From Cyclaneusma minus (taxonomy: Eukaryota > Ascomycota > Leotiomycetes > Marthamycetales > Marthamycetaceae), in NCBI GenBank assembly GCA_037179335.1, contig JAKZHN010000001.1:1426001-1490000 (forward strand): a stretch of DNA of 64,000 nt, written 5' to 3'. Below are positions 50,628-63,605 of the stretch, in pieces. The notes below the pieces were generated by a model, which had not been told where the DNA came from, made no database searches, and worked only from the letters and a program-made list of their open reading frames with translations. Made by a program: the position numbers and the translations under genes. How positions within the stretch are numbered: position 1 is the first letter of the stretch; every line of letters begins with the position of its first letter.

Positions 50628-53600
50628 TTAACAAATATTATAAAAAATACCTAAAATATAAAAGCGTTAATCGATTTAATAATAAAAAAGGAAATTAATC
50701 AAGGCTTTGCTTATAATGCCAATAATAATATTTCTGCAATACTTGCTACTTAAATTGCAATAATTAACAATATTTTTTTAAAAAAGACTTTATTATAATT
50801 ACAATGCTATTAAAATATATTAAAATATATTAAAATATATTGAAATATATTTATATTACCAATATTTATAATTAAATTAAAAATATTTATATTTAATATA
50901 TTAATTTTTTTGAATATAAAATATTAATTACCAAAGCTATTATATTTTTGCTTTATAAGGAAATATAGAAAATTTTGCAAAATTTTTAATGCAGGAATTT
51001 TGAATTTTGAATTTTTTAATATATTATTATTATAATGCCTAAAAAGCGCTAATATAAAAAAAGCCGCAATAGTGTAAATAAAAGAATTAAATAAGAAAAA
51101 CTGTCCAGCTTTTTTAATATTGGCGAATTGTAAAATATTATTAGCGATTATAATAAAAACAAATATAAAGGCAAGCTAAATAAGATTCCGATATTTTAGC
51201 CTAATAATTCCATTTAAAAAATCCCTAAATAGCTTTAGCTTAAGGCTGCTTTTTTACATAATAGTAAAAAGCCAAGGCAAATAATTAAATTATTATAAAA
51301 TGAATTTTAAAAAAGCATATTTATTGCTTATAATTTAAAAAGGTAAATAATTTTAATATTAATTTGGATAAAACAAAAATGTAAAAGAATTATTATAAAA
51401 TTAATAAATATCTTATTTAGAATTAATATAATATAGGCGAAATAAGCTTTTTTTTATTATATAATATCAAATAAAAAGCTATTAAATAAAAAATTACTAA
51501 ATATATAATTGCGTAATTTTAAAAGTATATAAATTAGACTATTTATTGAATTTATAATTAATATAGCCGCTAATTTAAAAGCTTTTAAAGGCATTAATAT
51601 AAAACGGCTTGGTTTTTATTAAAAATATAATAAAAAAAAATGGAAATAACTTTTTAAAATTTTCTATTTCAATTTTAGGCTTATATTATTATAAGTAATA
51701 AAAGCAAAATAGTATATTTGATATTAAATAGCTTTAATAATTATATTGCTTTAATAACGAAATTGAAAAAAAAAGGAAATTTATTAATATTAAGATTTTA
51801 TAGCTATTAATAAGTATTGCCGCTAAATATTTATTAATATATTAGAATATAATTGCTATTTTTAAAGCTTATTATTGCAAGCTTTTATAAGCTATTAGTT
51901 TTTAATTATATATATTAAAAAAAGTATTAATAAAAATAAAATAAAAAATATATTTTATTTTAATAAACTATAGTGGAAAATTAATTTATTAGCTAAAAAG
52001 ACTTATAATAATTTTATTTATTAATGGGAAAATATTAAAATTCCTATTAAAATTAATATAAAAAAGCTTTAAAATAAAGGTTTTATAGCTAATTAATATA
52101 TAATATAAATTTATATTTCAAATTGGTTTAATTTGTAAATATATATATATAAAGCGGCGATTTTTTGTAAAATATAATAGATAATTTAATATAGCAGGAT
52201 AAAAATTTAAAAATTTTGGATAAAAAGCCAAAATAGGTTTTAATAGGCAAGGCGTTTTTAGCGGTAAAAATATTTAAACTATTTAAGCTTTAATAAAAAG
52301 AAATATATATACATTCTTTTAAGGAATTATTAAAAAAATTAAAAGATTAGGCTGGAAAAAAATAAAAAATTGTTTATTAATATAAATTTAAAATATAAAA
52401 AATTTATATAGCTATTTAAAATAAAAATAACTAATTATATATATAGTAATAAAATTTATACAAAATTAAAATAATAAAAATAATATTGGGATGCAAAATA
52501 CCAATTTTATATTATATTATATAAAATAAAATAAATATATACTTAAAATTTTGAAATTTTATATTATTTTAATATATATATATATATATATAATATTATA
52601 TATATAAAATAAGCTTAGCTTATAAAATAGCTTGAATTTTAATATTAATAGCGCTAACATAATTATTATTAATATTATTAGCATTATTAATATTATTAAT
52701 ATTATTAATATTAATATATTTTTTAAAAGCAGCTTTTTTAATATAAGCTTTGCTAATCAAAACTTTATTTTCTAAATGCTTAATAATAATAAAAATAGCT
52801 TATTTAAATTTATATTAATAAAGCCCAAAGCCAATTTAATTGCCAGGCCTATTTAAAAAATAATTTGTATATGTTTTTTTATAATAAGCAAAGATTTATT
52901 TAAAATAAATTGCATTTGCTTTATTTTGCAATGCAAAAAATTATTAAGCGCTTGCTAATTTTTTAAAAATTTAATTACGCCTAATTCATTTTATTGCAAT
53001 AGAGAGAGAGAGAGATATATATATATATATATATTATTTTTTAATAATTTGTTAATTTTATTTATAAATATAAAAATAATGCTTTATTCTAATTTTATTT
53101 TGAATATTATTTTATATAAGCCTTTTTATTATTTTTTTATATTGGAAAGCCGCGTTTTATTTAAAAAAATTGCTTTTTTTAAAAAAAAAATTTGCGCATT
53201 TTTTTTAAAATTTTAAAGCAGTTTCTATATTTTTGGCTATTCAGCCCTATAGTTTTTTTTAATTATTTAAATATTAATAGCTTTTATTATTGCTTTTATA
53301 ATTGTATTTTCTATTCTTTTTATATATTATAAATAATATTTATTATTGCTTTTGCAATAAATATGCGAATATTATGGATATAAATATTAATTGCAAATTA
53401 AATTTCTTTTTTAATTTTATAATTAGAAATTGCTTTTCTTATTATATTTTGTTTTAAAATATTAGCTATTATATGCATTATTACTTCTATAATGGATTGG
53501 CGAATTCTTTTAATATATATGGCAAATATATATTATATTATTTCGCTAATAATATTAAATTAGAGTATTTATTATATTATAGCTTTAAGCGTATTTTTTA

Positions 53601-54840
53601 TAGTTTTTTTTTTAAATATCTATTACGATAAATAAAAATTGCTTTTTTAAAAATACTTTAAAAATAAGCTGCTTTATATAGCTAAGATTAAATAAATATT
53701 TTTTATTAATTTTTATAGATTTGGGCCTTGAAGCAATAATAATAATAATAATAATATAAAATTGAAAAATACTAGGCGGGAAATAGAAAAAGAAATGCTA
53801 TTGGTAAAATTAATGCTATTAATTTGGAAATTTGTAATTGAAAATGCAATTTCTATTTTATTCATTTGGCAGCAAAAGGCTATATCGTATAAAAAAAAGC
53901 TAAATTAGATTGTTTTAAAATGGAGTTAATATTTTTTTGTTTTTATAAATGGTATTATGTTATTTAAAAAATTCAGGGCAATTATTAAAAACGATTTTTA
54001 TATATTAATAATACTTAATTATTAATGTTTTATATAGAAATTAAAAATATTTATATTTATATTTATATTTGCCGGATATATAATTATTAGGGTTTTTAAG
54101 ATTTATTTTATAAAATTTGCAAAATATGGAATAGAATTTGTGTTTTACTTGCTATATATTATATTTACAAATTAAATTAGCAAAATATTTATAATAAAGT
54201 ATTTTAATTGCTTTTTAATAGCCAAATTGCATTTAAAAAATATAATATTTAAAAGCGCAAAATTATTTATTAATAATAGCAATAGCAGTATTAGGCTATA
54301 TAGTATATTTGGTAATAGAAAATTTAAGAAATTATATATTAAATATAATTAATATTATATTAGTGGTGATTGCATATTATTTAATGGATTTAATTAATGG
54401 AATTTAATATTTAATATTATTATTAATGTATTTGCTAATATAATTGCATTAATAAAATTTTAATTAAATAAAATTTATATAGGCTAAAATTTGGCTTTAA
54501 AAGGCTTAATATGCTTTAAATACGGTTAGTATAAGCTATAATATATAGCTAAATATATATTATAGCTAATACAATTGCTATATTATTTGCCAGCCTAATA
54601 TTTGCCAATTAATAGTTAAATTTAAATACCGTGCAGGGGCTATAAATAAATATTATTCTATTGCTAATAAAGTTAAAATAATAATTGTATAGCCAAAAAT
54701 TGATAATGAAAAAAATTATTAAAAAAATAGGTAATTTAATTTATTATATACGACAAAATAAATTATGGAATTACTATTTCAAGATTCGCTTACGATATAT
54801 TTACTATTTTATTTATAAAATTGTTTATTTATATAATAGC

Positions 54841-56433
54841 GGAACCCCCTTTTGCCGGTAATGCATGAACCTTAAACGCCCGGCTCCACTTGTCAGCCCC
54901 CCTCGTTCAGATCCTCATGTCCCAACTTTTCCCATCTCACCACACCACCCTCCAGCGATCGCGTTTAGAAAAGTGGCTGATGAAGGGCTGATCAGACGCT
55001 TACCGTTTCCATGTACAATAAATCCTAATTCAGAAACACGATGACACTTGACAACCTCTCGAGCTGTGCGACGGAACCTGAAGCCAGAAGCCGAGCTCAG
55101 ATTAACACTTTCCAATCGATCCGTTGTGGTGGTTGTACAGTGTTTTCAGGTGTGGAAACACGGCATGGGAGCTCCAGCGAGTTGCCTTCACTATCAGCTT
55201 ATCAGTATATGAAGCTTCGGTCAATGAGAATCGCAGAATGGCACTTCGCCATTGTAGCTGTCGAAGTTGCACAACAGTCCGGTTTGTCCATTCGGCAAGT
55301 CCTTCGATCCGAAAAATTTCCGGGCGAGTGTCGAGGGCGAAGGCCTCAGGAAACCAAATCATGACAGTATCAGTAATCCAATATACACATGGTCATGCTT
55401 ATCCCAGCGCGAAACGCCACAGAATGCCCAATTCGTAGCCGTCTACGAGCAAGTTAGCAAAATAGGCGCGCTCCCATCACCTTACGAACCTGGAACCAAT
55501 CTGCCAAAAATACCCCCCCCCCACCTTGACCATCTGAGCAAGATAACCGCGGGGTCGCCCTCGTGGCCCACCCCCCAGTCTCCACACCTCCATTTCAGCC
55601 AAAACACCCGAGCCCTCGCAGCCTTACCCTGTAGACTGTCGATTTCCCGCCTTGGTGTATTTATGGCACGGGAGATCCAGTGCCGAAGCAGCCCTGTTGG
55701 CAGTTGGCAGTTGCGCAATAGAGTCTCAGTCGGGCGGCTCTGCAAATGAACCTAGGATCAGTCCTTGCAAGCACAAACGGCCAATGAGGCCTCGATAGCT
55801 CGATGTTTGCAAGCTTCTAGATGAGCTTCTAGATGAATGACATGTATTGCAGTGTAGTGTCGCACGACACGCTGTGGGCGAAGAAGCACTGCCGAATGAC
55901 GATGAGATTTCCGGGAGTTTGAAGACCCGGTAGATATTGTGGCGAGTAGAGTAGAGAGAGATCCCATGAGGTACTGAGGTAAAGAGGACCTGTTGCTATT
56001 CCGGGACAATAGGGGAATGGCGATTCGCTGACTTTTCTGCGACAGTCACGTGGGAGACTGCCGCTGAATAGGATATTGGCCGTCGAATAGAATCGTGGCT
56101 GTGCCTGGTACCATCTCTGGAGCAAGGATTGTTTCTTGTCCTTCGCCCTTCAATCTTGGAGCTCAGTTTCCTCGACTTCTTCGTATGCTGATCACCAGGA
56201 CAGGGATACTCGATGCCTGATGACTTCAGGGTAATTTTGTCGTCACTGCTGGTGACTGGACATAGTTTCGGAAGCTGGCGCCAGACACGATCACAGGTGA
56301 CAGAAATTCAGGAACATGGAAATCATCGGAGGGTTTGTATGTATCGACAACGCTCCTGAAGTATGACGGCGACCTCTCCTTCGTCGCGAGTGGCAAACCC
56401 GTCCACACACTCAAGACCCCCTCACCCCCAACT
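54841..56433. other. Intergenic stretch at the right edge of the repeat block
   Basis: Composition returns to normal abruptly at about 54841. This 1.6-kb stretch lies downstream of the CASP gene and should contain its 3' UTR. Open frames on both strands (for example 55267-55749 plus, 55829-56125 minus) have no recognisable domain and no consistent splice structure. I see no RNA gene. Confidence 0.45.
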
Positions 56434-58814
56434 CTACCGCCCTTCAAAGCCTTCCGGCTGCCACGAATCACCATGGCTCGCGCCCCCAGCATTACTCCCA
56501 GCGATCGGCGCTCCAGCACCTGCCGCCGCCGCCGCAGCAGCGACATTCCCCAAATCCGACACATTGTCCGCCACCGCCATATCCGCCGTACCCAGCCAAT
56601 ACAAGCTCAAAAATACCAACAAATGCAACGCCACGCAGTAAGCCGCAAACAAATTCCGACTCGTTCTCGTCTGCAAAACCATCCTTGTGACCGAAAAAAT
56701 GGCCCTCTCAGGCAAACTCATGCGCTTATACGCCCGTGCCGATTCCCTCCCCCTGAAAGCTGCAAAAGGTGATATATTGCTTTCATACGCTGATCTGTAT
56801 CGATCCATGCCTACCCCAGATGAGCCTGACGAGAGTTGGATAGAGGAGGGATTTGGGGACGATGAATAAGCTGTTGCTGAAGATGCAGGGGCTCCGCGGT
56901 TGTAGGTTGATACGTATCGTGTCTTTTCGTACAGATTGAGATTGTCTTTTTGTAGGGATGCTACTTCTTGTCTTAGGGATGAAACTGTGCGGTGTGTTTC
57001 AGAGAGTTCGTTCTCGAGCTCAGCATTGCGCTTTTTGAAGCGATCGCGTTGGGCGATTATCATGGGGAGCATGCCGGAGCCACCGCCCATTGCCTCACCA
57101 CCACCCATAGACGATCGCCCGTCGAAACCGGAAATTATCGAGGATGTGGGTGAGATGCGGCCTTTGCGTCCTGGGAATGCGGATGCGGCTGGGTGGCGTG
57201 ATACGTAGGTGCCAGCTACGGACATACCTGAGGGGAAGGCGTTGGATGATTCCTGCTGGATGCTTGCTAGATCGTTCTCCAGCGTTGCATTCAGGTTCTG
57301 TGACCGCTCGAGCTCGGCATTGGTTTTTGATAGCTCTTCTTGCATGTCTGAGAGGCGGCTTTGCAGATCTTGGTGTGACACTCTCAAGATTGTCAATTCG
57401 TCGCCAAGTTTCTTGTTTCGTGCTAGGAGCAGCTGCTCGAGTGTTTGGTTCTTCCCTTTACTGGCAGTGCCGTTCTCGCCACTCCCCTCCACGGTGTCTT
57501 CGCTATGGTCGTTCCCGTCATCGTCGTCCCCTGTGGAGAACTCGATACTTTTGAGGACTTCGAGTTCTTGTTTTATATCCTCGTAGTCGGTCCACCTTTG
57601 CACCTTTGCCCTCAATGCGTCTCGTTCTTCGTTCAATAAGGTAATTTCTCGTTCAAGCCCACGAAGCTTGGCTTCAATGTCTCGTGTGCGCGAGTCTCGT
57701 TCTATCCGCGCTGCATCGATCTTCCTGAGCAACGAAGAGTTTTCAGATCGCAGGCGCAAATAAGCCGGATCGTCTTCCACTGGGGAGGCTGTTTGGTTGG
57801 GGACTTGAGACGCCGATTGAGCAAGTTCGATTCGAAGTTGTTCATTTCGAGCCTCGACTTCCGCCAAACGTGCACTCGTTCGTTCCAAATCCAAGTTAAC
57901 CATTTCCAGCTCGGCACTGGTGACCATCCCGCGAGACCCGTCATCTCCGGACTCATTGGCATGGTCGAGGCGCTGAGAAACTTCGTAACTGGCTTTTATC
58001 TCGTTCAACAGGCGATCTTGGTTTTCCACCTTATCTTGAAGCGACTTTTCTTTAGCGGCCCAGTTGTCTTCTTTTTCCTCCAAGACTTTGGCCCAGGATG
58101 ATTCGACCTCCTTCACTTGCGTTGCGAGGCCCTCCTCTAATTCCTTTCGTGCCGAGCGTTCGGACTCGAGTTTCGATTCAGTCTCTTCGAGCTGAGATGT
58201 GAGCTGGCTGACACTGCTCTGCAAATGTTCGTTTTCCTGGGTGACTTTGGGCAAAGTATCTTCTGACAGGAGCAATGAATCGACCGAAGCTTCGAGTAAC
58301 GGATAGGGGTCGGGAGCCTCTGACAGCTGGCTGTAAAGCTGAAGGAAAGCGGAGTTTGTCGATTTCGAATGGTTTGTGAGAAGATCAATAAATGTCTGAT
58401 ATGCTGCAGAGTGTCAGACTCCATTGTTGCGGCAGTACAGCGGGATCTTGTACCTTTCAACAGGCCCTTAATCTCACTCAATTTCCCTGCGTCATCCAGC
58501 TTCCGAAAATCTTTCGTCTTTTGGGCCAAGTCTTTGCGCTGCACAGTCGAGTCCCGTTGGTATGTAATAATCTCGGAAGCGGTAGCATCCAGGTTCGTAA
58601 CCATCGAGGTGAGATCGATGTCTGGGGCCAGGTTAGTAAGTCACAACATCAAAGCCATTGTCGACGACGGCGTACTTCTCCAAGCCGAGATGGCCTTCTG
58701 GAACTTATTTTCTCCATCTTCCCCAACTCCGGCTCGTAATCCTTCAGCAGCATTTGAGTCGGGGCGAGGCTTTGTGGGAGCTTCCTGCAAGCTGGCTTCA
58801 GAAGTTTCGGCCAT
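56434..58814 (-). CDS. COY1: Golgi tail-anchored golgin CASP/Coy1
   Basis: Three exons (58814-58676, 58621-58454, 58403-56434) give 758 residues; the introns are 54 and 50 nt and GT-AG. The joins read AWRNIDLTSMV and LLKAYQTFIDLL, as in the family. CASP proteins are long coiled-coil golgins anchored in the Golgi membrane by a C-terminal segment and act in intra-Golgi vesicle tethering. Coiled coil covers most of about 150-600, with low-complexity breaks near 395-425 and 525-560. The conserved C-terminus is clear: YESNISPFAAFRGRE, then LPERAIFSVTRMVL, then a membrane segment at about 687-707 ending LYWLG. An Ala/Gly-rich tail of about 50 residues follows the anchor. It is divergent from the Vps3-like gene, 393 bp apart. 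Another traffic gene next door is probably coincidence. Confidence 0.94.
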
Positions 58815-59207
58815 GTTGGGTGGTGAAGCGGTCAACGGGTCGGCGTGAGAAATCAAAGTTGCAGTGTGAGACTCCACGCTTCTTCAACAAAGGAGCCGTC
58901 GCCTTGTTTCTCGCATTGAATTGGCCGTTGTCGCCGTTGGTGACTGGGGGTTGTCGATGTAACCTCGAGCTCTGTCGGTGTTTCTGGACGGGAGCGAATG
59001 CGACGGCGAGGCTGACCAATCAACAGCTGGGGCGCATTTCGTCAACACCCGGAACTACTATACTCTGTTCCAACAAGCTCGCATGTCGATCCCACGAAGC
59101 ACGAGTTTACAAAGTTGACGACTTGACGAATTAGTCTGGACTTTTACCCATGGATTCATGAGAACATCCGACCCTGCGCAACTTAATGCGTCTGGCGCAG
59201 GGCGAAA
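58815..59207. promoter_or_regulatory. Divergent promoter region, CASP / Vps3-like
   Basis: This 393-bp stretch separates the two divergent start codons and must contain both promoters. Composition is normal. I see no clear TATA box or known operator-like motif. Confidence 0.55.
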
Positions 59208-62200
59208 ATGGCAGCTTCCTTGAGTACTGGGCCGTATGTGCTTCAGCCTCTTGTCGAAGACCTCCCTCTGTCTGCAGAGGGCGATGGAGCTGATATAAAG
59301 ATCAATTGTGTGGAGTTTTATGGTCAGTTGTTCAAGATCGGCTCATCGGTCAATTCTTCCTGTTATTTGTATTTCTGATTTTCACATCGCAATGCATATC
59401 TGGCTGACACTCCCGATCCACAGATCAGAACCTCTATGTCGGTACTTCTGCATCAGAAATCCTCCATTTCGTCCAGATACCCCCTGATCCCGCCGACCCT
59501 TCGAGCCGGCCCTCCTATATAATCGCCTCGCGATTACCCCCGGCCTACGCCGACACTCCCGGACCTCGACCCGGAGTACAGCAAATCCTCCTGCTCCCGG
59601 CCGTCAATAAAGCGTGCATTCTATGCAATTCCACCGTCACCTTCTATTCGCTCCCAGAATTGAGTCCCGTTTTTGGAACTACACAAGTACGAGGATGTAA
59701 CTGGATTGGGGGCATCGACCTTAATGAAGGAGATGGCCAGGGTGCGGGCGAAAGCAACACTGTGACTATTTTACTGTCGCTGAACAGGAAAATAAGAGTG
59801 GTTCGCATAGGCGATGAGCCCAGAGCAATAAGAGTGAGTGTTCGACCGAATTCCCAGTCCTGAGTTTGGCTAATACCTTAGGCACAGACTATAGACTATG
59901 CGGGTAGTACAATATCCATACGGCGAGATTCATTCGCCTGCGTAGCAGATTCTCGATCATACGCCTTACTAGACGTTGATCGACAGCTCAAAATACCCCT
60001 ATTTCCAATATCGTCTCTCGATGAGTCCCAATCGAGCACTGTTGGTGGACAAGTAGAAGATATATCGGAGCACTCCGATGGTTCCCGTACTCAGTCGGCA
60101 GCTCGAGGCCACACCCCTGGAAATTCTCAGGACCGGGGCCATACAAGGAATCGCAGTATTGGTCAATTTGTGAGAGATCAGACGGCAAAACAATTCCCTC
60201 CCCGAACGAGTAGTAAGGGGGCAGCTCCAGGCAGAGAGACCCCCGACCCTCTTTTCCGTGAAGCATCGCCCGCACCGCCGACTGAAGTTCCGATAGAGCC
60301 TGCGCGTGAAGCCAGTCCCGCGCCGGTGACAGAAACTGCAACTACCGAACGAAGATCAACTGAGGCTGCCCCAATTTTATTAAAGCCTCACATAGTATCT
60401 CCGTCTCCGCAGGAATTTTTAATGGTTACCGGTACTACTCCTACAGATCCTGGGATAGGAATATCTGTGAATCTAGAAGGTGAATTGACGCGGTCGACAT
60501 TGGAGTTTGAGAGATACCCGGAGGGATTAGTGGCCGATGGCCGTGGCGTCGGCATGGAGATAAATGCGACGAACGCTGAAGACGAGGAGGAGGGATACGT
60601 CCTCGCGGCTATGAGGCGAGAGACGAATGGAACCCTAGAATTCGGTATAGAGATTCAGAGGTGGGATTTAGATCCAGGAGAAGCAGCCAACTCGAAATAC
60701 TGGCTGAGTTTGCCTTCTGGCAATCAAACCAACACATCGGGGTCCTCGACACCTTCACGAACCGGCATCCGAGGAGTAGTTGGAGCGGAAACCATACTCT
60801 TTGAGGAAGTCATTGAACGGTTATGCTTGAAACGCTTCCGACCCTTTCTTTCCAGATCCCCAGAGACAACCTCGTCATCTCCAGATTTGACAACCGCACA
60901 GTCAGTTAAACAAGTCGAAAGAGAACGAGAGCTGTTTGAATCGCCAGACATCCCTGAAGGATGGGAGGAACATCGCAGCGAAGAAGAGCACTCTTTCGCC
61001 AAACGTCTCGGTCGCGCCAGAAGTCGTCTAGTCGTCTGGTCTTCAGACAAAGTATGGTGGGCAGTCCGAAACCCAATGGCCCTGCGCCTTGACGCAAGTC
61101 TTCTCCCATCTTCTTTCACACTTGACAATATTCAAGTATTTGAATCTCTTGATCGACGAGGTATTATCGAAACTCTGAACTCTCTGCGTGGCCGCGAAGC
61201 GCGAACCGAAACCGAGTTCTTAAGCTTAGGTTACATCCGCCAACGAGCTGGTCTTCTCCTATTCATCTCCTTTCTTCACAGCCCACCCTCCGAAATCCTT
61301 CCTCCCGAGTACCAGGCAGCCTCAGAAGCTCTTCTCGAAGGCGTTCTTGATCCCCGCGTCCCACTCTCACTGATCCCCTTCCTCCGCCCCGAAGTAATTC
61401 AAGGCCGTGGTGGAATCTGGATCTCCGGCGGGATCAAAGACCTCGCCGAAGCCTACCTCCTCCAATCTCCCCTTTCCCTCCCATCAAATCCACCAGACTC
61501 ACCAAACACCTCCTCATCTACCAATCAAAATATTCTCCAATTCCTAAAACACTACCTTCTCGCCTGGCGCCGCAAAAAAGGCTTCGGCAGCATCGCCTCC
61601 GAAACCGAAGTTTTCACCACCATCGACACATGCCTCCTGCTCACCCTACTTTCTCTTGACTCGTCTTCTCCCCCAGGTCCTGCACGGCCCCGCTCTATTC
61701 GTGCGGAATTGAATGATCTTGTTGATCGCGACCTTGCTGACCCTTCATTCCCTCGCGCCGTTTCTATCCTGGAATCACACAATCGACTGTTTTTGCTAAG
61801 CCGGCTTTATCAGAGTCGCAAACAAGTCTCCGATGTTCTCGCTACTTGGAAACGCATTTTAGAGGGCGAGAAAGATGTTGGTGGGGAGTTTATCAACGGC
61901 GAAATGCGCGTAAGAGAGTATCTTACACAACGCACGAACCCCACGCTCGTGCAGGAATACGGCCTCTGGCTTGCTGGGAGAAATCCGAAGTTAGGTGTAC
62001 AAGTTTTTGCCGACTCCAGCGCGAAAGTGCAATTTGAGCCACGAGCAGTCGTGGCTATGTTAAGAGAGGGCGCGCCGGGAGCTGTCAAGGAATACCTCGA
62101 GTATCTTGTTTTCGGCAAGCAGCACACGAAATACGCAACGGAACTAATCTCGTACTACCTAGACAGTGTACTCCAAGCACTTTCAGCTTCCCCCGAAGCA

Positions 62201-62929
62201 CAAGAGATGTTGTCGAGGAGTTACGAAACGTACCGCGCACTGCGTCCTCCCAAGCCCACCTACCGCCAATTCATTGCAGACAACGCCATCGATGCCGAAT
62301 GGTGGCGATCCCGTCTAAGGTTGCTGCAATTGCTTGGCGGCAGTCAAAGTCATGGGATTGCTGGCACTGCTGGCGCAGCGGAAGCAACGACGCTGTACGA
62401 TGCAAAAGAGATAAGCTGGCGAATTGAGCCTTGGAAAGAATTCTTGGTTCCTGAGACTATCATACTTGGCGGACGAGCGGGCCACCATGCAGAAGCGCTA
62501 AAATTGCTGACCCATCGACTGGGGGACTATGATACCGCTATTGGGTATTGCCTCAGTATTGGGAGTGGTACTGGTGGCGCTAGCGTTCCTGATGCTGCAT
62601 CGTCGAGGAGGGAACAGCAGTCCAAACTCTTCAAAACATTACTGGGAGAGTTTTTGCAGATTGAGGATATCAGCGACAGAGTAGAACAGACAGCGTCTTT
62701 GCTCGAAAGATTTGGCGCTTGGCTGGATGCAGGGGAAGTGCTCTCTATGATTCCCGATACGTGGAGTGTGGAGTTGCTGAGTGGGTTTTTGGTATCTGTG
62801 CTGAGGAGGGTGGTGAGGGAGAGGAGCGAGGCGAGGGTCGTGAGGGCGTTGGCGGCGGGTGAGAATTTGAAGGTTGGGGCTGAGGGGGCGGGGATGGGGG
62901 GAAGGGTTGAGAGGGAGGTGTCAAACTGA
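59208..62929 (+). CDS. CORVET subunit Vps3-like (CNH and Vps39 domains)
   Basis: Three exons (59208-59322, 59424-59833, 59882-62929) give 1190 residues; the introns are 101 and 48 nt, GT-AG. The joins read FYDQNLYVG and RAIRAQTIDYAG, in frame. The N-terminal CNH (citron homology) domain covers about 25-410 and is split by a Pro/Ser/Thr-rich insert (about 230-345). C-terminal helical Vps39-type domains follow, with GGRAGHHAEALKLLTHRL and DYDTAIGYCL (about 1035-1065) typical of the Vps39/TRAP1 clathrin-repeat region. This layout fits Vps3 (TGFBRAP1 in animals), the CORVET subunit that binds Rab5/Vps21 and tethers early endosomes. Vps39/Vam6 of HOPS is the closest alternative. The very C-terminus is low-complexity and shows no zinc or RING motif. 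Confidence 0.85.
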
Positions 62930-63605
62930 GGATCGTATATTTTCAATGGGTAGTGAGGGGTGAAAATGAGAGATGTTGGCACGTTCATGAGAAAATGGAA
63001 AGTGATGGGGCTGTGAAGTGAAGTTGTCTAGATACCTAAGCGTATGAATCACTGAGGACAGAAGATAGAGGGTGCCGATGATTCGATGTGAGTGTAAACA
63101 GCAACTCAGGCCGTTATAAATTAAATCAAGGATCACTTCACATATCGAATACCATGAGCTCCTTGGCTCCCGGTCAGTTGGAATGGCAAGAGACTCCTAG
63201 TCCTGACCCGGTCAGGGATTGGGTACGTGGGATAGCCCCAGCAAATGGTAATTGTGGCCGAATCAAACCAGTTTACTGGTAGGGATTCAACTGTAGCCAG
63301 GAGCGCAATTGGACGTTTTGTATTTTTGTGGACCTCTTTTTTATATAAATTACAAGTGTAATGGTAATAGAATATAGTAGTTATATGTGATAATGTGACC
63401 CCAGTGCTATTTCCACCTATGCATGTGCATGGACGTGCATAAGTCTAGTATGTGTAAGGCCATAAGGCTGCAAGTGGGGCACACGCCTTGGCTCAATGCA
63501 CGGACGTCGCTCAGAAATTTGCGGACAATAGCTTCGATTGAGTCAAGCTCTCCACGCAAGCTACATACACAGATAAGCAACCACAACACTCGAAAGCGGC
63601 CAATA
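62930..63605. other. Intergenic region upstream of the ureidoglycolate lyase gene
   Basis: This 676-bp interval holds the 3' UTR of the Vps3-like gene and the promoter of the next gene. A TATATAAAT sequence at about 63343-63351 lies some 260 bp before the start codon, too far for a classical TATA box unless the 5' UTR is long. The small frame at 63088-63282 has no domain. Confidence 0.5.

Larger units (their letters stand above)
23111..54840. repeat. 31.7-kb AT-rich RIP-degraded transposon block
   Basis: Composition changes abruptly at both ends. Inside, TpA steps dominate, stop codons fill every frame and no gene can be read. At least two Gypsy retrotransposons, two SINE-like sequences and two minisatellites can be delimited and are listed separately. 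Unassigned parts are 23111-28966, 35284-37758 and 46856-54840, apart from the SINE-like copy at 50477-50627. These hold only AT-rich sequence, microsatellites such as (AAT)n at 25108-25146 and (AG)n(AT)n at 52982-53034, and unrecognised scraps. The pattern is what cytosine-to-thymine mutation of duplicated DNA (RIP) leaves behind. Confidence 0.85.

Noticed and set aside
56434..63605. Functional cluster of vesicle-traffic genes (CASP and Vps3-like)
   Set aside because: Two adjacent housekeeping genes in different complexes are not evidence of a cluster.
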